Below the pieces are notes generated by a model. It saw only the letters and a list, made by a program, of their open reading frames with translations. It was not told where the DNA came from and searched no databases. A stretch of DNA of 64,000 nucleotides from Ulvibacter litoralis (GTDB lineage: Bacteria; Bacteroidota; Bacteroidia; Flavobacteriales; Flavobacteriaceae), in NCBI RefSeq assembly GCF_900102055.1, contig NZ_FNBA01000006.1, positions 1 to 64,000 on the forward strand, written 5' to 3'. Shown in pieces: positions 31,562 to 39,311 of this stretch. The position numbers were made by a program, and so were the translations under genes. The number at the start of each line of letters is the position of its first letter. Position 1 is the stretch's first letter.

Positions 31562-34500
31562 ATGAATGAAATATGTTGTTTAATAAAAAATGAAACAACC
31601 GTAGATGATAAGAGTTTTTACATCATTCAGGAAAGTGAGTCTAAAAAAGAACATTTAATTCCTATAAATCAAATACATACTTTTAAAAATATAAAACCGT
31701 TTAAAAAGTATAATTTTTTAAAAGAATATAATCCAAATCAGAATAAAACTTATCTCTCAATTATTCATCCCGATTTTAAAATCGGACACGAAAGAGAATT
31801 AAATATAATTGGCTCATTTGAAATTGATGAGAAAACATATTTTGAGTTAGAAAGCGACTACGAAAAACCACTTACAGTTAGAGCATTAAATTGGCAGGAT
31901 AATCTTCAAAAGGTAAAATGTAAAGTTGTTGGATACAAAAGAGGTAGACCTAGATTAAAAAATATAGAAACTGGTAATAGCGAATGGAACATTGGAGACA
32001 TAATTCCTTTTACAATTAAAGAATTTAGCCAATTTACAGACAAAAGTGATAATATTATTGATTGTGTTGTTTTAGAAATACCTAATTCAAATGAAACAAT
32101 TGATATAAGAACCCAAAATTGGCAAAATCAAAAAGATTGGTCTTTTAAAAATATTAATTGTAAAGTTATAGGTGTTTTGGGTAATGGCTTGCCTAAATTA
32201 ATTACTTATGATACTAGACATCCTCATTTTGTTGTTGGTAAAACTTATGATTTTATCGTAACTGGTTTCACAGATAAAACATCTTACAAAGGGTTTAATT
32301 ATAAAGTGATTAACCTAATTGATAAATTTAATAATTCGTTCGAGGTTTTAGCAATTCCTAATCAAGAAAACAAAATCAAAATAGACGAAACAATTGAATG
32401 TAAAATTGATAATATAAATACTAGAATTCACCTAAAACAAGTAAATAGTAAAGACCCATTTTTTTATGAATTTGATGAAATAGTAGAAGACGAATCTCTT
32501 AAAAAGAAATATTTCTTAAAACACCTCGAAAAAGATGATGAATATAATTTAAAATTAAAATCACAATATGAGCAAGAAAGTGGCTTTTGGGTTTTTACAT
32601 ATTGTAATTATATTTTAACAAAGATAAAATATGAAGAATCTATTAGAAGAAACTTGTCGGAGGTTTTAAAAATTATAGACTTACATACGTTTTTCGAAAA
32701 TTGGATACTTACAAGTGGTATTTTAAGAGCTATACAAGATGATGATGAAAGAAAATTAACTAAATTAAAAGTTCTTCAAATAATAGAAAATAACAGTTTA
32801 GAAAAAAAAGCTATAAAGGCAATTCTTGACTTCAAAATCCCAGACTTATATCAAAGACAAGTAAATGATACAAATTTCAAAGAAATATATTATTTAATTA
32901 AATATTCAGATTTTGAAAACATAAATGAAATAGAATTTTTAAAGTTTTTATCTTCTATAAAATCAACTAAAAACGAGAATAGATATATAATAAAGAGACT
33001 TATCTATTATATAAATAGGTCATTAGAAATATATAAGAACTCTTTAAAACAAGAATATTTTATTTTATCTCAAAATTTGAAATCAGAACAAAAAGGGGAG
33101 ATAATAAAATATGTAAATTGGATTTACATTCAAATCTATCTTTCCGGTCTTGCCGATTTAGTTGTTGAATCAAATATTCTAATATCAAAATTTTATCGAT
33201 TTAATACCTTATTACTGATTAATAAAGCTGATAGCGAGAAATTACTTTTAAATGCTTTTTATATAATTTCTAATTCAACTAAAAAACACAACATACCTGT
33301 AGTATTAAAAAATAACAATATTGAAATAACACTTTCTCAATTAGAAGACAATCCCAATAAATTTATTGCTCTAAATTTAGATGAAGAATATTTTAAAACC
33401 ATAATAGTTCAAAAACACTACAATGGTTTCAAAGCTACGATTGGAGAAACAGAAGGGTTTTTACCTTTTCAGAACATAACAGATATAAACTTAAAACAAA
33501 ATAAACAAGAAAGTTTAGAATGGGAAACCAACATTGATATAACATTATATTGTTCAAAATTTCAATATTTTATTTGCAAACAATTAGATAAAGAATCTCA
33601 AAATTATTATTCAAAAAACCTTAAAAGGGATAAAAAACTAAATCGAGGTAAAATAATCTATGGTATAGTAAAAAATGTTACAACATTTGATTCAGATAAT
33701 ATTGGTGTTTTCATCTCTACCGAATTTGGAGATGGTTTAATACATCAAAATGAAATAACTTACAACAAATATGGTTATTACGATTTAAATAATATTTTCA
33801 CGAAAGGAGATAAAATACCATTATATGTATTAGGTTATAATAATGAAAATCTAGTTTTAGGCTTTAAACAATTAATAGGCACTAGATTTGAAAATGAATA
33901 TTATGATATCCTAAATAATTACGATATCGATATAACTGAAAACTTAACAGATGAAGAAATTAATTCTGACTTTAGAATTGAACTTGAAAAAGGCTTCATC
34001 TTCGAACAGTTCGCTTTCTTTAAAGACTCAATTGATGAAAAAATAAAATATATAAAATTTGCCAAGGCATTTTTTTCAAACACAAAAAATGCTAGGTCAT
34101 ATCTTCTAAATATTTACATAGAATATTTTAATAGTATTAAAAATTTAGATAGTTTAACTCAAGATTATACAATTGAAAAATATAACGATTTTAGAAATTT
34201 TATAATTAAGATAAAAGACAAAGTTCAGACTAAAACTTTAGAAAACTTTCCTGAATCAAAAAACCTCTTATTTTTTATTGACATCCTACATATATTTAAT
34301 AGTAAAGATGAAAATGACCTTGAAATAGTTTTTAATTTAGTTCAAAAATCAATTCAAGAAAATGATATTTTATTAAAAGCGGTTGCAAAAACAGTTCTAT
34401 CTAATAATTTAATTTTAACTGAAATTGATAAAGATAATGACGATAGCTTAAATGAATTTACTCTCAAGAACCTAAAAAGAATTCGAGAATATATTAACCA

Positions 34501-35215
34501 AGGCGTATTGTCTGTTGAAGAATCAATTGAAGATAAACTTGAGAAAGAACTTAAAGAGAAGAAAGTTTATTGGCAAAAAAGAATTAATGAAGATGAAGGG
34601 GAGAAATTAGAATTCAAGGCAACTTTTATAACACCTATTCCAACAAATGACCAAAACAGAATTATTGAAGGTTTAGAGAAACAATTGAAAAAAGCTCAAT
34701 CAGAAGAAAATATCAGTAAAATAAAATCCAAAATAGAAGAAGTTAAAGACTTAAGTAAAAATGTAAGAGGAATTGATAAAATCATTATTCATAGTGCTTT
34801 AAAAACAATATGTGCTTTTGCAAATACAAAGGGAGGTGTTTTATTGTTAGGGGTGAGTGATGATAAAAAAATATTTGGTCTTGAACAAGACTATAAATCA
34901 TTTAAAAAAGACAAAGATCGAGATGGTTTTGGTAAATTTTTCGATTCAATGATTAAAGATTATTTCGGTGATAGCTTCTCTTCTACTTTGCTAGAATACG
35001 AATTTTTAAAATTCCCAAAAGGAGATATCCTTATTGTGAAAGTTAAAAAAAGTACTGAAGAAGTCTTTTTATTAAAAAATGAAAAAGGTATTACAGAAGA
35101 AAGTATATATGTTAGAAATTTAAGTTCTTCAAACAAATTAAAAGGTGTAGAACTTTCCAAATTTATTAAAAGTAAGTACAGAGAACAAATAATGAATAAC
35201 ACTGAAATAAAATAA
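31562..35215 (+). CDS. 1217-residue protein with S1-like and C-terminal AlbA_2 (Schlafen-type) domains
   Basis: The N-terminal 320 residues hold two or three beta-rich modules of similar pattern (RALNWQDNLQKVKCKVVGYKRG and RTQNWQNQKDWSFKNINCKVIGV are internal repeats). A helical middle follows. At about 690-770 there is an S1-type RNA-binding domain (RGKIIYGIVKNVTTFDSDNIGVFISTEFGDGLIHQNEI). The C-terminus (about 1010-1200) is an AlbA_2/Schlafen domain, with LEFKATF, the motif KTICAFANTKGGVLLLGVSDDKKIFGLE, and EESIYVRNLSSSNKL. AlbA_2 domains occur in regulators and in nucleases of defence systems. A single-gene unit with perfect 10-base tags (GTTGTGCCTC/GAGGCACAAC). A role in RNA-level immunity is an inference. 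Confidence 0.78.
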   Translation: MNEICCLIKNETTVDDKSFYIIQESESKKEHLIPINQIHTFKNIKPFKKYNFLKEYNPNQNKTYLSIIHPDFKIGHERELNIIGSFEIDEKTYFELESDYEKPLTVRALNWQDNLQKVKCKVVGYKRGRPRLKNIETGNSEWNIGDIIPFTIKEFSQFTDKSDNIIDCVVLEIPNSNETIDIRTQNWQNQKDWSFKNINCKVIGVLGNGLPKLITYDTRHPHFVVGKTYDFIVTGFTDKTSYKGFNYKVINLIDKFNNSFEVLAIPNQENKIKIDETIECKIDNINTRIHLKQVNSKDPFFYEFDEIVEDESLKKKYFLKHLEKDDEYNLKLKSQYEQESGFWVFTYCNYILTKIKYEESIRRNLSEVLKIIDLHTFFENWILTSGILRAIQDDDERKLTKLKVLQIIENNSLEKKAIKAILDFKIPDLYQRQVNDTNFKEIYYLIKYSDFENINEIEFLKFLSSIKSTKNENRYIIKRLIYYINRSLEIYKNSLKQEYFILSQNLKSEQKGEIIKYVNWIYIQIYLSGLADLVVESNILISKFYRFNTLLLINKADSEKLLLNAFYIISNSTKKHNIPVVLKNNNIEITLSQLEDNPNKFIALNLDEEYFKTIIVQKHYNGFKATIGETEGFLPFQNITDINLKQNKQESLEWETNIDITLYCSKFQYFICKQLDKESQNYYSKNLKRDKKLNRGKIIYGIVKNVTTFDSDNIGVFISTEFGDGLIHQNEITYNKYGYYDLNNIFTKGDKIPLYVLGYNNENLVLGFKQLIGTRFENEYYDILNNYDIDITENLTDEEINSDFRIELEKGFIFEQFAFFKDSIDEKIKYIKFAKAFFSNTKNARSYLLNIYIEYFNSIKNLDSLTQDYTIEKYNDFRNFIIKIKDKVQTKTLENFPESKNLLFFIDILHIFNSKDENDLEIVFNLVQKSIQENDILLKAVAKTVLSNNLILTEIDKDNDDSLNEFTLKNLKRIREYINQGVLSVEESIEDKLEKELKEKKVYWQKRINEDEGEKLEFKATFITPIPTNDQNRIIEGLEKQLKKAQSEENISKIKSKIEEVKDLSKNVRGIDKIIIHSALKTICAFANTKGGVLLLGVSDDKKIFGLEQDYKSFKKDKDRDGFGKFFDSMIKDYFGDSFSSTLLEYEFLKFPKGDILIVKVKKSTEEVFLLKNEKGITEESIYVRNLSSSNKLKGVELSKFIKSKYREQIMNNTEIK

Positions 35216-35216
35216 C

Positions 35217-35478
35217 GAGGCACAACAACGCAAAATAATCATAGCTTTTCCATAACAACAGCTTACTTAGTATTTAAATTTCATTATTTTAGTCTTCTAA
35301 ACAATACGTATCGCTTGCCTTTCTAACCGGCATTCCGGCAGGTAGGGTCTCACGCAGCTCCGAATAATTGGAACTAAATAAGAAACTGAAAGGGTGTCGC
35401 CGCTTCAAACCCTGCCTACCGTAGGTAGGCGTACAAGGCGCCAAGCGCCACGATTGTTATACTTAACCGTTTCTAGTA
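35217..35478 (+). repeat. attC-like site, class B
   Basis: GAGGCACAAC at 35217-35226 starts two bases after the stop of the AlbA_2 gene. The class B interior contains a perfect 7-bp hairpin GCCTACC-gta-GGTAGGC at 35414-35430. The 3' end is atypical (cttaaccGTTTCTAG at 35469) and does not complement the end of the ParDE unit. Confidence 0.78.
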
Positions 35479-35571
35479 ATTAGATGAAACACGTCTAAAT
35501 CTGATAAGAAAGATTCAATACACTTGTAAAAAAACACATATTCGGTGTACTTTTACACCAAAATTTAGATT

Positions 35572-35811
35572 ATGGCAAGGCAAAGTATTTCATTTACACA
35601 ACCAAATGATGAATGGTTAAGAGCTCAAGTTGACAACAAAGAATATTCCAGCAAAAGTGAACTTGTCAATGATTTAGTCAGACAAGCTCGAAAACAACAA
35701 AGACAAATTGATTGGATACAAACGAAATTAGATAAAGCTGAGAATTCTGGTTTTACTAATGATGGAAAAGCGAATATACTAGCGCAATCAAAGTCTCTTT
35801 TAAATGGTTAA
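35572..35811 (+). CDS. parD: ParD-family antitoxin
   Basis: The 79-residue protein has a ribbon-helix-helix N-terminus (MARQSISFTQPNDEWLRAQVDNKEYSSKSELVNDLVRQARKQ) of the ParD/CC2985 type and a C-terminal part that wraps the toxin (IQTKLDKAENSGFT). It should repress its own promoter and neutralise ParE. The toxin start overlaps its end by 8 bases. Confidence 0.88.
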   Translation: MARQSISFTQPNDEWLRAQVDNKEYSSKSELVNDLVRQARKQQRQIDWIQTKLDKAENSGFTNDGKANILAQSKSLLNG

Positions 35812-36091
35812 ATTCAAATTAAGTAATGACGCAAAAGATGACTTAATTAGAATTCATCATTTTGGAGTCAAAAAATTTGTAATGATTCAAGCTGACATAT
35901 ACTTTGAGACATTTTTTGAATATTTTGACATAATTGCTCAGCAACCCTATTCATTTGAATCAGTTGATTATATTAAAACGGGTTATAGACGATGCGTCTG
36001 TGGTTCTGATAGTATCTATTATAAAGTAAATAATGACATTGTGGAAATAATGTCGATAATTGGTAGACAAGATCTGAACAATATACTTTAG
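35804..36091 (+). CDS. parE: ParE-family toxin
   Basis: The 95-residue protein has the RelE/ParE fold pattern, with FKLSNDAKDDLIRIHHFGVKKFVMIQADIYFETFFEYFDIIAQQPYSF and the C-terminal block GYRRCVCGSDSIYYKVNNDIVEIMSIIGRQD. ParE toxins act on DNA gyrase. It is translated from an overlapping start. With ParD it forms the only genes of its unit, which is closed by GGTTGGTAAC at 36105. The 5' tag is not complementary. Confidence 0.88.
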   Translation: MVKFKLSNDAKDDLIRIHHFGVKKFVMIQADIYFETFFEYFDIIAQQPYSFESVDYIKTGYRRCVCGSDSIYYKVNNDIVEIMSIIGRQDLNNIL

Positions 36092-36104
36092 TGGGTAAAA
36101 TTAC

Positions 36105-36327
36105 GGTTGGTAACAACGCAAAATAATCAAAGCTTTTCCATAATTTCTGGATGATTAGTACTCAAAAAGTACTACTTTAGGTATCGGTATAATACGAATT
36201 AGCTTCCCTTTTTGTATCTCAAGTGGCTCCGAATAATTCGGGGCCAAAGCGAAAGCTGAAGTAGAAGCTGATGCCAACTGCGCGCTGCGCCAGGCGAAAC
36301 AAGCGTTATACAAAACCGTTGTAAAAC
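36105..36327 (+). repeat. attC-like site, class B
   Basis: GGTTGGTAAC at 36105-36114 to GTTGTAAAAC at 36318-36327. It has the class B left half (ataatcaaagcttttccataatttc, gtactcaaaaagtactactttaggtatcggtat) and a diverged right half (gaagctgaagtagaagctgatgcc). GTTGTAAAAC is the exact complement of GTTTTACAAC at 37645. Confidence 0.75.
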
Positions 36328-36374
36328 ATATTGAATCCACCCCAACAAACTGATAAACCATATTAAAATAATTG

Positions 36375-36382
36375 TATCTTTG
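36375..36382 (+). promoter_or_regulatory. Promoter -7 element TATCTTTG
   Basis: It matches TAnnTTTG and lies only 4 bases before the GTG start at 36387, so the transcript would have almost no leader. The same short spacing is seen upstream of the Fic gene at 52003. Confidence 0.5.
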
Positions 36383-36386
36383 AATT

Positions 36387-37166
36387 GTGGAAAAAATTGG
36401 AGACATAGAAATCCGAGTTGTAGGTAAATCAGGCAATCAAAGTTTAAGTCCCGACAACTACGACATTAAGCATATTGCAACGATTTTGCAGAATGTTGAG
36501 GACTTGTTATATCCTAATAACAAGAAGGATAGACCAATCATTACTTATGATATTCAAGAAGGTTCTGTCAGACATTTGTTTAAAACAACAATTCAAACAG
36601 TAATAGGTTTTAGTGCTGTATTAGGACAAGTTCAAGCCAATGAATCCATAGATTTTTTGGAATTAAAAACTGCGAGAGCAATTGAAAATATTCAAAATTT
36701 ATCACGTCAGAAAAATTATGAATTTCAAATAAAAACCTCTCTAAAAGAAGACTATGAATTAACTATAAATCCTTCAACTAAATATTTTAGAACAGAAAAT
36801 ATTTGGGTAGAAGCAGAATTCTATTTTTATGGTATCCTAAAAGATGCTGGTGGAAAAAGTAAAGCAAATATCCATTTAGATACTCAAGATTATGGATACT
36901 TATCAATTGAAACTGGAGAGGAATTTTTAAAGGAGAGAGAAGAAAATTTACTTTATAAAAAATTTGGTGTTAGAGCGAGTGGAAAACAAAATATTGAGAC
37001 TGGTGAAATTGACACAAAATCACTTTCGTTAATAGAACTAATTGATTACCAACCAAAATTTGACAGCGACTATCTGAATTTACTAATTAAAAAAGCCAAA
37101 AAAAGCTGGAAAAACATTAATCCTGATGAATGGTTGTTAAATTTAAGAGGTGGATATGAAGCATAG
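36387..37166 (+). CDS. Unknown protein paired with a PIN toxin-like gene
   Basis: The 259-residue protein (MEKIGDIEIRVVGKSGNQSLSPDNYDIKHIATILQNVEDLLYPNN) has no signal peptide or membrane helix. The first 130 residues look like a folded alpha/beta domain (RPIITYDIQEGSVRHLF). The remainder is beta-rich, with a terminal basic helix (LLIKKAKKSWKNINPDEW). I do not recognise a family. The PIN gene starts inside its last codons in another frame, and both share a promoter and a unit with perfect 10-base tags, so it is a candidate antitoxin or partner. It is larger than known VapB antitoxins. Confidence 0.6.
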   Translation: MEKIGDIEIRVVGKSGNQSLSPDNYDIKHIATILQNVEDLLYPNNKKDRPIITYDIQEGSVRHLFKTTIQTVIGFSAVLGQVQANESIDFLELKTARAIENIQNLSRQKNYEFQIKTSLKEDYELTINPSTKYFRTENIWVEAEFYFYGILKDAGGKSKANIHLDTQDYGYLSIETGEEFLKEREENLLYKKFGVRASGKQNIETGEIDTKSLSLIELIDYQPKFDSDYLNLLIKKAKKSWKNINPDEWLLNLRGGYEA

Positions 37167-37638
37167 TGTTTTATTAGATACAAGTTTTTTTATTCGACTT
37201 CTTAATGACGAAGACCCTCTTCACTCAAATGCTGTTGGTTATTTTAAATATTTCTTGGAAAATGAAATAGCTCTAAAAATTTCTACAATCAGTATTGCTG
37301 AATATTGTGTTCTCGGAAAACTTGAAGATTTACCTCTAAAAAATGTCCAAATTGTTCCGTTCAACTTAAAAGACGCTGAAAAAACCGGAGAATTTGCCGA
37401 AATTATTTTTAAACAAAATAAAATCAATGTGGCAAAACTATCACCTCGAGCAATAATACCTAATGATTCAAAACTTTTTGCTCAAGCTGATTTAAATAAA
37501 ACTGTCAGCCATTTCGTAACTTCTGACGTTCGTTCAAAAAACACTTTGGCTTTATTAAAGAAAGGAACTAACCCAAAATTCGATATAATTAGTATTGATG
37601 TTCCTTTTACAGAAACTTTCGGAATTTTAGATTTATAA
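37156..37638 (+). CDS. PIN-domain protein, putative toxin
   Basis: The 160-residue protein opens with LLDTSFFIRLLNDEDPLHSNAV, with the first PIN Asp near residue 8. It has a second acidic position in ISIAEYCVLG (about 47-56), and SHFVTSDVRSKNTLALL (about 121-137) fits the third acidic region. The frame allows a GTG start at 37150, and the ATG at 37156 is equally placed; both lie inside the end of the 259-residue gene. The overlap and shared unit suggest a toxin-antitoxin-type pair, with this as an RNase. Confidence 0.72.
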   Translation: MKHSVLLDTSFFIRLLNDEDPLHSNAVGYFKYFLENEIALKISTISIAEYCVLGKLEDLPLKNVQIVPFNLKDAEKTGEFAEIIFKQNKINVAKLSPRAIIPNDSKLFAQADLNKTVSHFVTSDVRSKNTLALLKKGTNPKFDIISIDVPFTETFGILDL

Positions 37639-37644
37639 AAATAC

Positions 37645-37689
37645 GTTTTACAACAACAAATAAACGTTCCGAAAAACACTGGTTACAAC
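37645..37689 (+). repeat. Two R''-like tags in tandem
   Basis: GTTTTACAAC at 37645-37654 closes the PIN unit (its partner is GTTGTAAAAC at 36318). After 23 bases comes ACTGGTTACAAC at 37678-37689, which opens the class A site. The second tag is the exact complement of GTTGTAACCAGT at 29813-29824, the start of the DUF4041 unit, and matches it better than that unit's own closing tag. This looks like the 3' end of another, deleted copy of that type of unit. Confidence 0.6.
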
Positions 37690-37949
37690 ATCGATAAGAT
37701 AAATCCTAGAGTACTGCTTTAGCAATAACAATAAACCCAGAAAGTAGTAGCGTAGGATAAAATATAGATGAAAGGGGTAGGGGTAATGAAAAGCATAAAA
37801 AATAGAACACCCTCTCAAATACGGAACCCCGTTACACAGTGTGCTAAAAACTTCCTACATTTAGAAATAAATAGAACGACTAAGACAGCTCTCCTGGAGA
37901 TTTTTGAGGAATAGGAGTACTTTTAGTTGTGATATAATACGTTACAAGC
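37678..37949 (+). repeat. attC-like site, class A, full length
   Basis: ACTGGTTACAAC (37678-37689) to GTTACAAGC (37941-37949), 272 bp. The interior is nearly identical to the copies at 29552 and 31267, with the apical hairpin TACGG-aacc-CCGTT. GTTACAAGC is the exact complement of GCTTGTAAC at 38937. Confidence 0.8.
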
Positions 37950-38255
37950 AAGTTTGACTCGCTCGAATATAGACTACATAATTCTATGTATTATTCATAA
38001 AATGATAAAATAATCAGACATTTTATTGAAATTCCATTTCCCAAGATTAATAGTTGTACCTTACAAACAGCTATTAATCAACTGTTTAAATGCATTTAAA
38101 AAACCGACTGAAAAATATTTGCAACTGTAGAATTTAGCAGACTCGAAAAAGCGTCAGAAACAACGTTTTTTTTGGAAGCGAATCTTTAAGAAAAATGTGC
38201 TACAACACATTGTAGAAACAAGTAAAAATAGTACTAACCAATTAACACCAAAATT

Positions 38256-38924
38256 ATGATTTACAAAAAAAAGTATTTAAAATCAAGTAAAAGAATATTA
38301 CTAGTAGCTTGTTTAGGCTTATCAATTGTATTGCAAAGTTGTGAAAACAATAAAGCCAAAACTGAAAATGTTGCAGAACTACAAACAGAAAAAACAATTT
38401 CAACAACTCAAAAATCTGTTGGTTCAATTATGGAACCACATTCAGGAGAACACGTGTGGGTTTTTCCTAAAAATAAAGATACACTTGGTTCAGGTGGAAA
38501 GCTTCAAGTATTTATGGATGCAGAAAGTCATCCTCACGCATCTGCAAGTTTTGCGAAATATGAATTAGGAGTTGGTGGAGCATTACCTGAACATAAACAC
38601 AATAAAACCGAAGAAATTGCATACTTTTTATCAGGAGAAGGTGTTGTTATAACTTATAAGAACGGGAAACGTATTGAAACTCAAGTGAGAGAAGGATATG
38701 TATGGTATACTGCACCAGGTGAATATCACTCATTTAAAAATACAGGGAACGAACCCTTGAAATTAATTTTCACAGTTATACCGAATGATAAAGATGGTTT
38801 GATCTCTTTCTTCAAAAAGGTTGGAGCTGAACCTGGAAAAAAAGCTACAACTTTTAGTCCTGAAGAATTTGGAAAAATAGCGTCTGAACACGACTTAATT
38901 CTTAAACCTGTAAAAGTGGAATAA
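38256..38924 (+). CDS. Cupin-domain lipoprotein
   Basis: The 222-residue protein has a lipoprotein signal (ILLVACLGLSIVLQSC, Cys at about 29) and a low-complexity linker (NNKAKTENVAELQTEKTISTTQK). A cupin barrel spans about 80-185, with metal ligands visible in GALPEHKHNKTEEIAYFLSGEGVV (H-x-H, E) and YHSFKNTG (the last His). It should act in the periplasm or on the surface. It is alone in a unit with perfect tags GTTACAAGC/GCTTGTAAC. The 306-base leader (37950-38255) has no gene and probably holds the promoter. Confidence 0.82.
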   Translation: MIYKKKYLKSSKRILLVACLGLSIVLQSCENNKAKTENVAELQTEKTISTTQKSVGSIMEPHSGEHVWVFPKNKDTLGSGGKLQVFMDAESHPHASASFAKYELGVGGALPEHKHNKTEEIAYFLSGEGVVITYKNGKRIETQVREGYVWYTAPGEYHSFKNTGNEPLKLIFTVIPNDKDGLISFFKKVGAEPGKKATTFSPEEFGKIASEHDLILKPVKVE

Positions 38925-38936
38925 TAAATAAAACCA

Positions 38937-39178
38937 GCTTGTAACACCGTATACTAATCATAGCTCTTGAGGTAATTTCACAATAATTTCTACAAATAGT
39001 TAACGATATTGGTTACTGAAAAATAATGGTACGCTTGCCTTTCTGTGTCTCAAACAACTCCGAACAATTGGAACTAAATAAAGAATTGAATAGGTGTCGC
39101 CGCTTCGAGCCTTGCTTGCCGAAGAAAGACGAACAAGGCGCCAAGCGCTATAAGTAGCATACAAACCCGTTGGGCTTC
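38937..39178 (+). repeat. attC-like site, class B
   Basis: GCTTGTAAC at 38937-38945 to GTTGGGCTTC at 39169-39178. The interior is the ctcttgagg variant of class B, shared with the sites at 40771 and 42036. It has GCCTTG and CAAGGC arms around the apical region. Confidence 0.82.
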
Positions 39179-39283
39179 ATTTAATAGAACATTCGATTGT
39201 CAGATTAACTGATTTTATTTCCGAAAACCTACCTATTAGTTCAATAATGTAATAATAGATGGTTTTAAAACTTCTTATTTCCA

Positions 39284-39291
39284 TATATTTG
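39284..39291 (+). promoter_or_regulatory. Promoter -7 element TATATTTG upstream of the AAA_14/DUF4143 gene
   Basis: The element matches TAnnTTTG and lies 20 bases before the ATG at 39312, a usual leader length. It shows that this unit has its own promoter. Confidence 0.45.
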
Positions 39292-39311
39292 TAGTATTAA
39301 GATACATATGT

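Noticed and set aside
38326-38568. Plus-strand 80-residue frame inside the cupin lipoprotein gene
   Set aside because: It is a shadow in another frame of a clear cupin domain.
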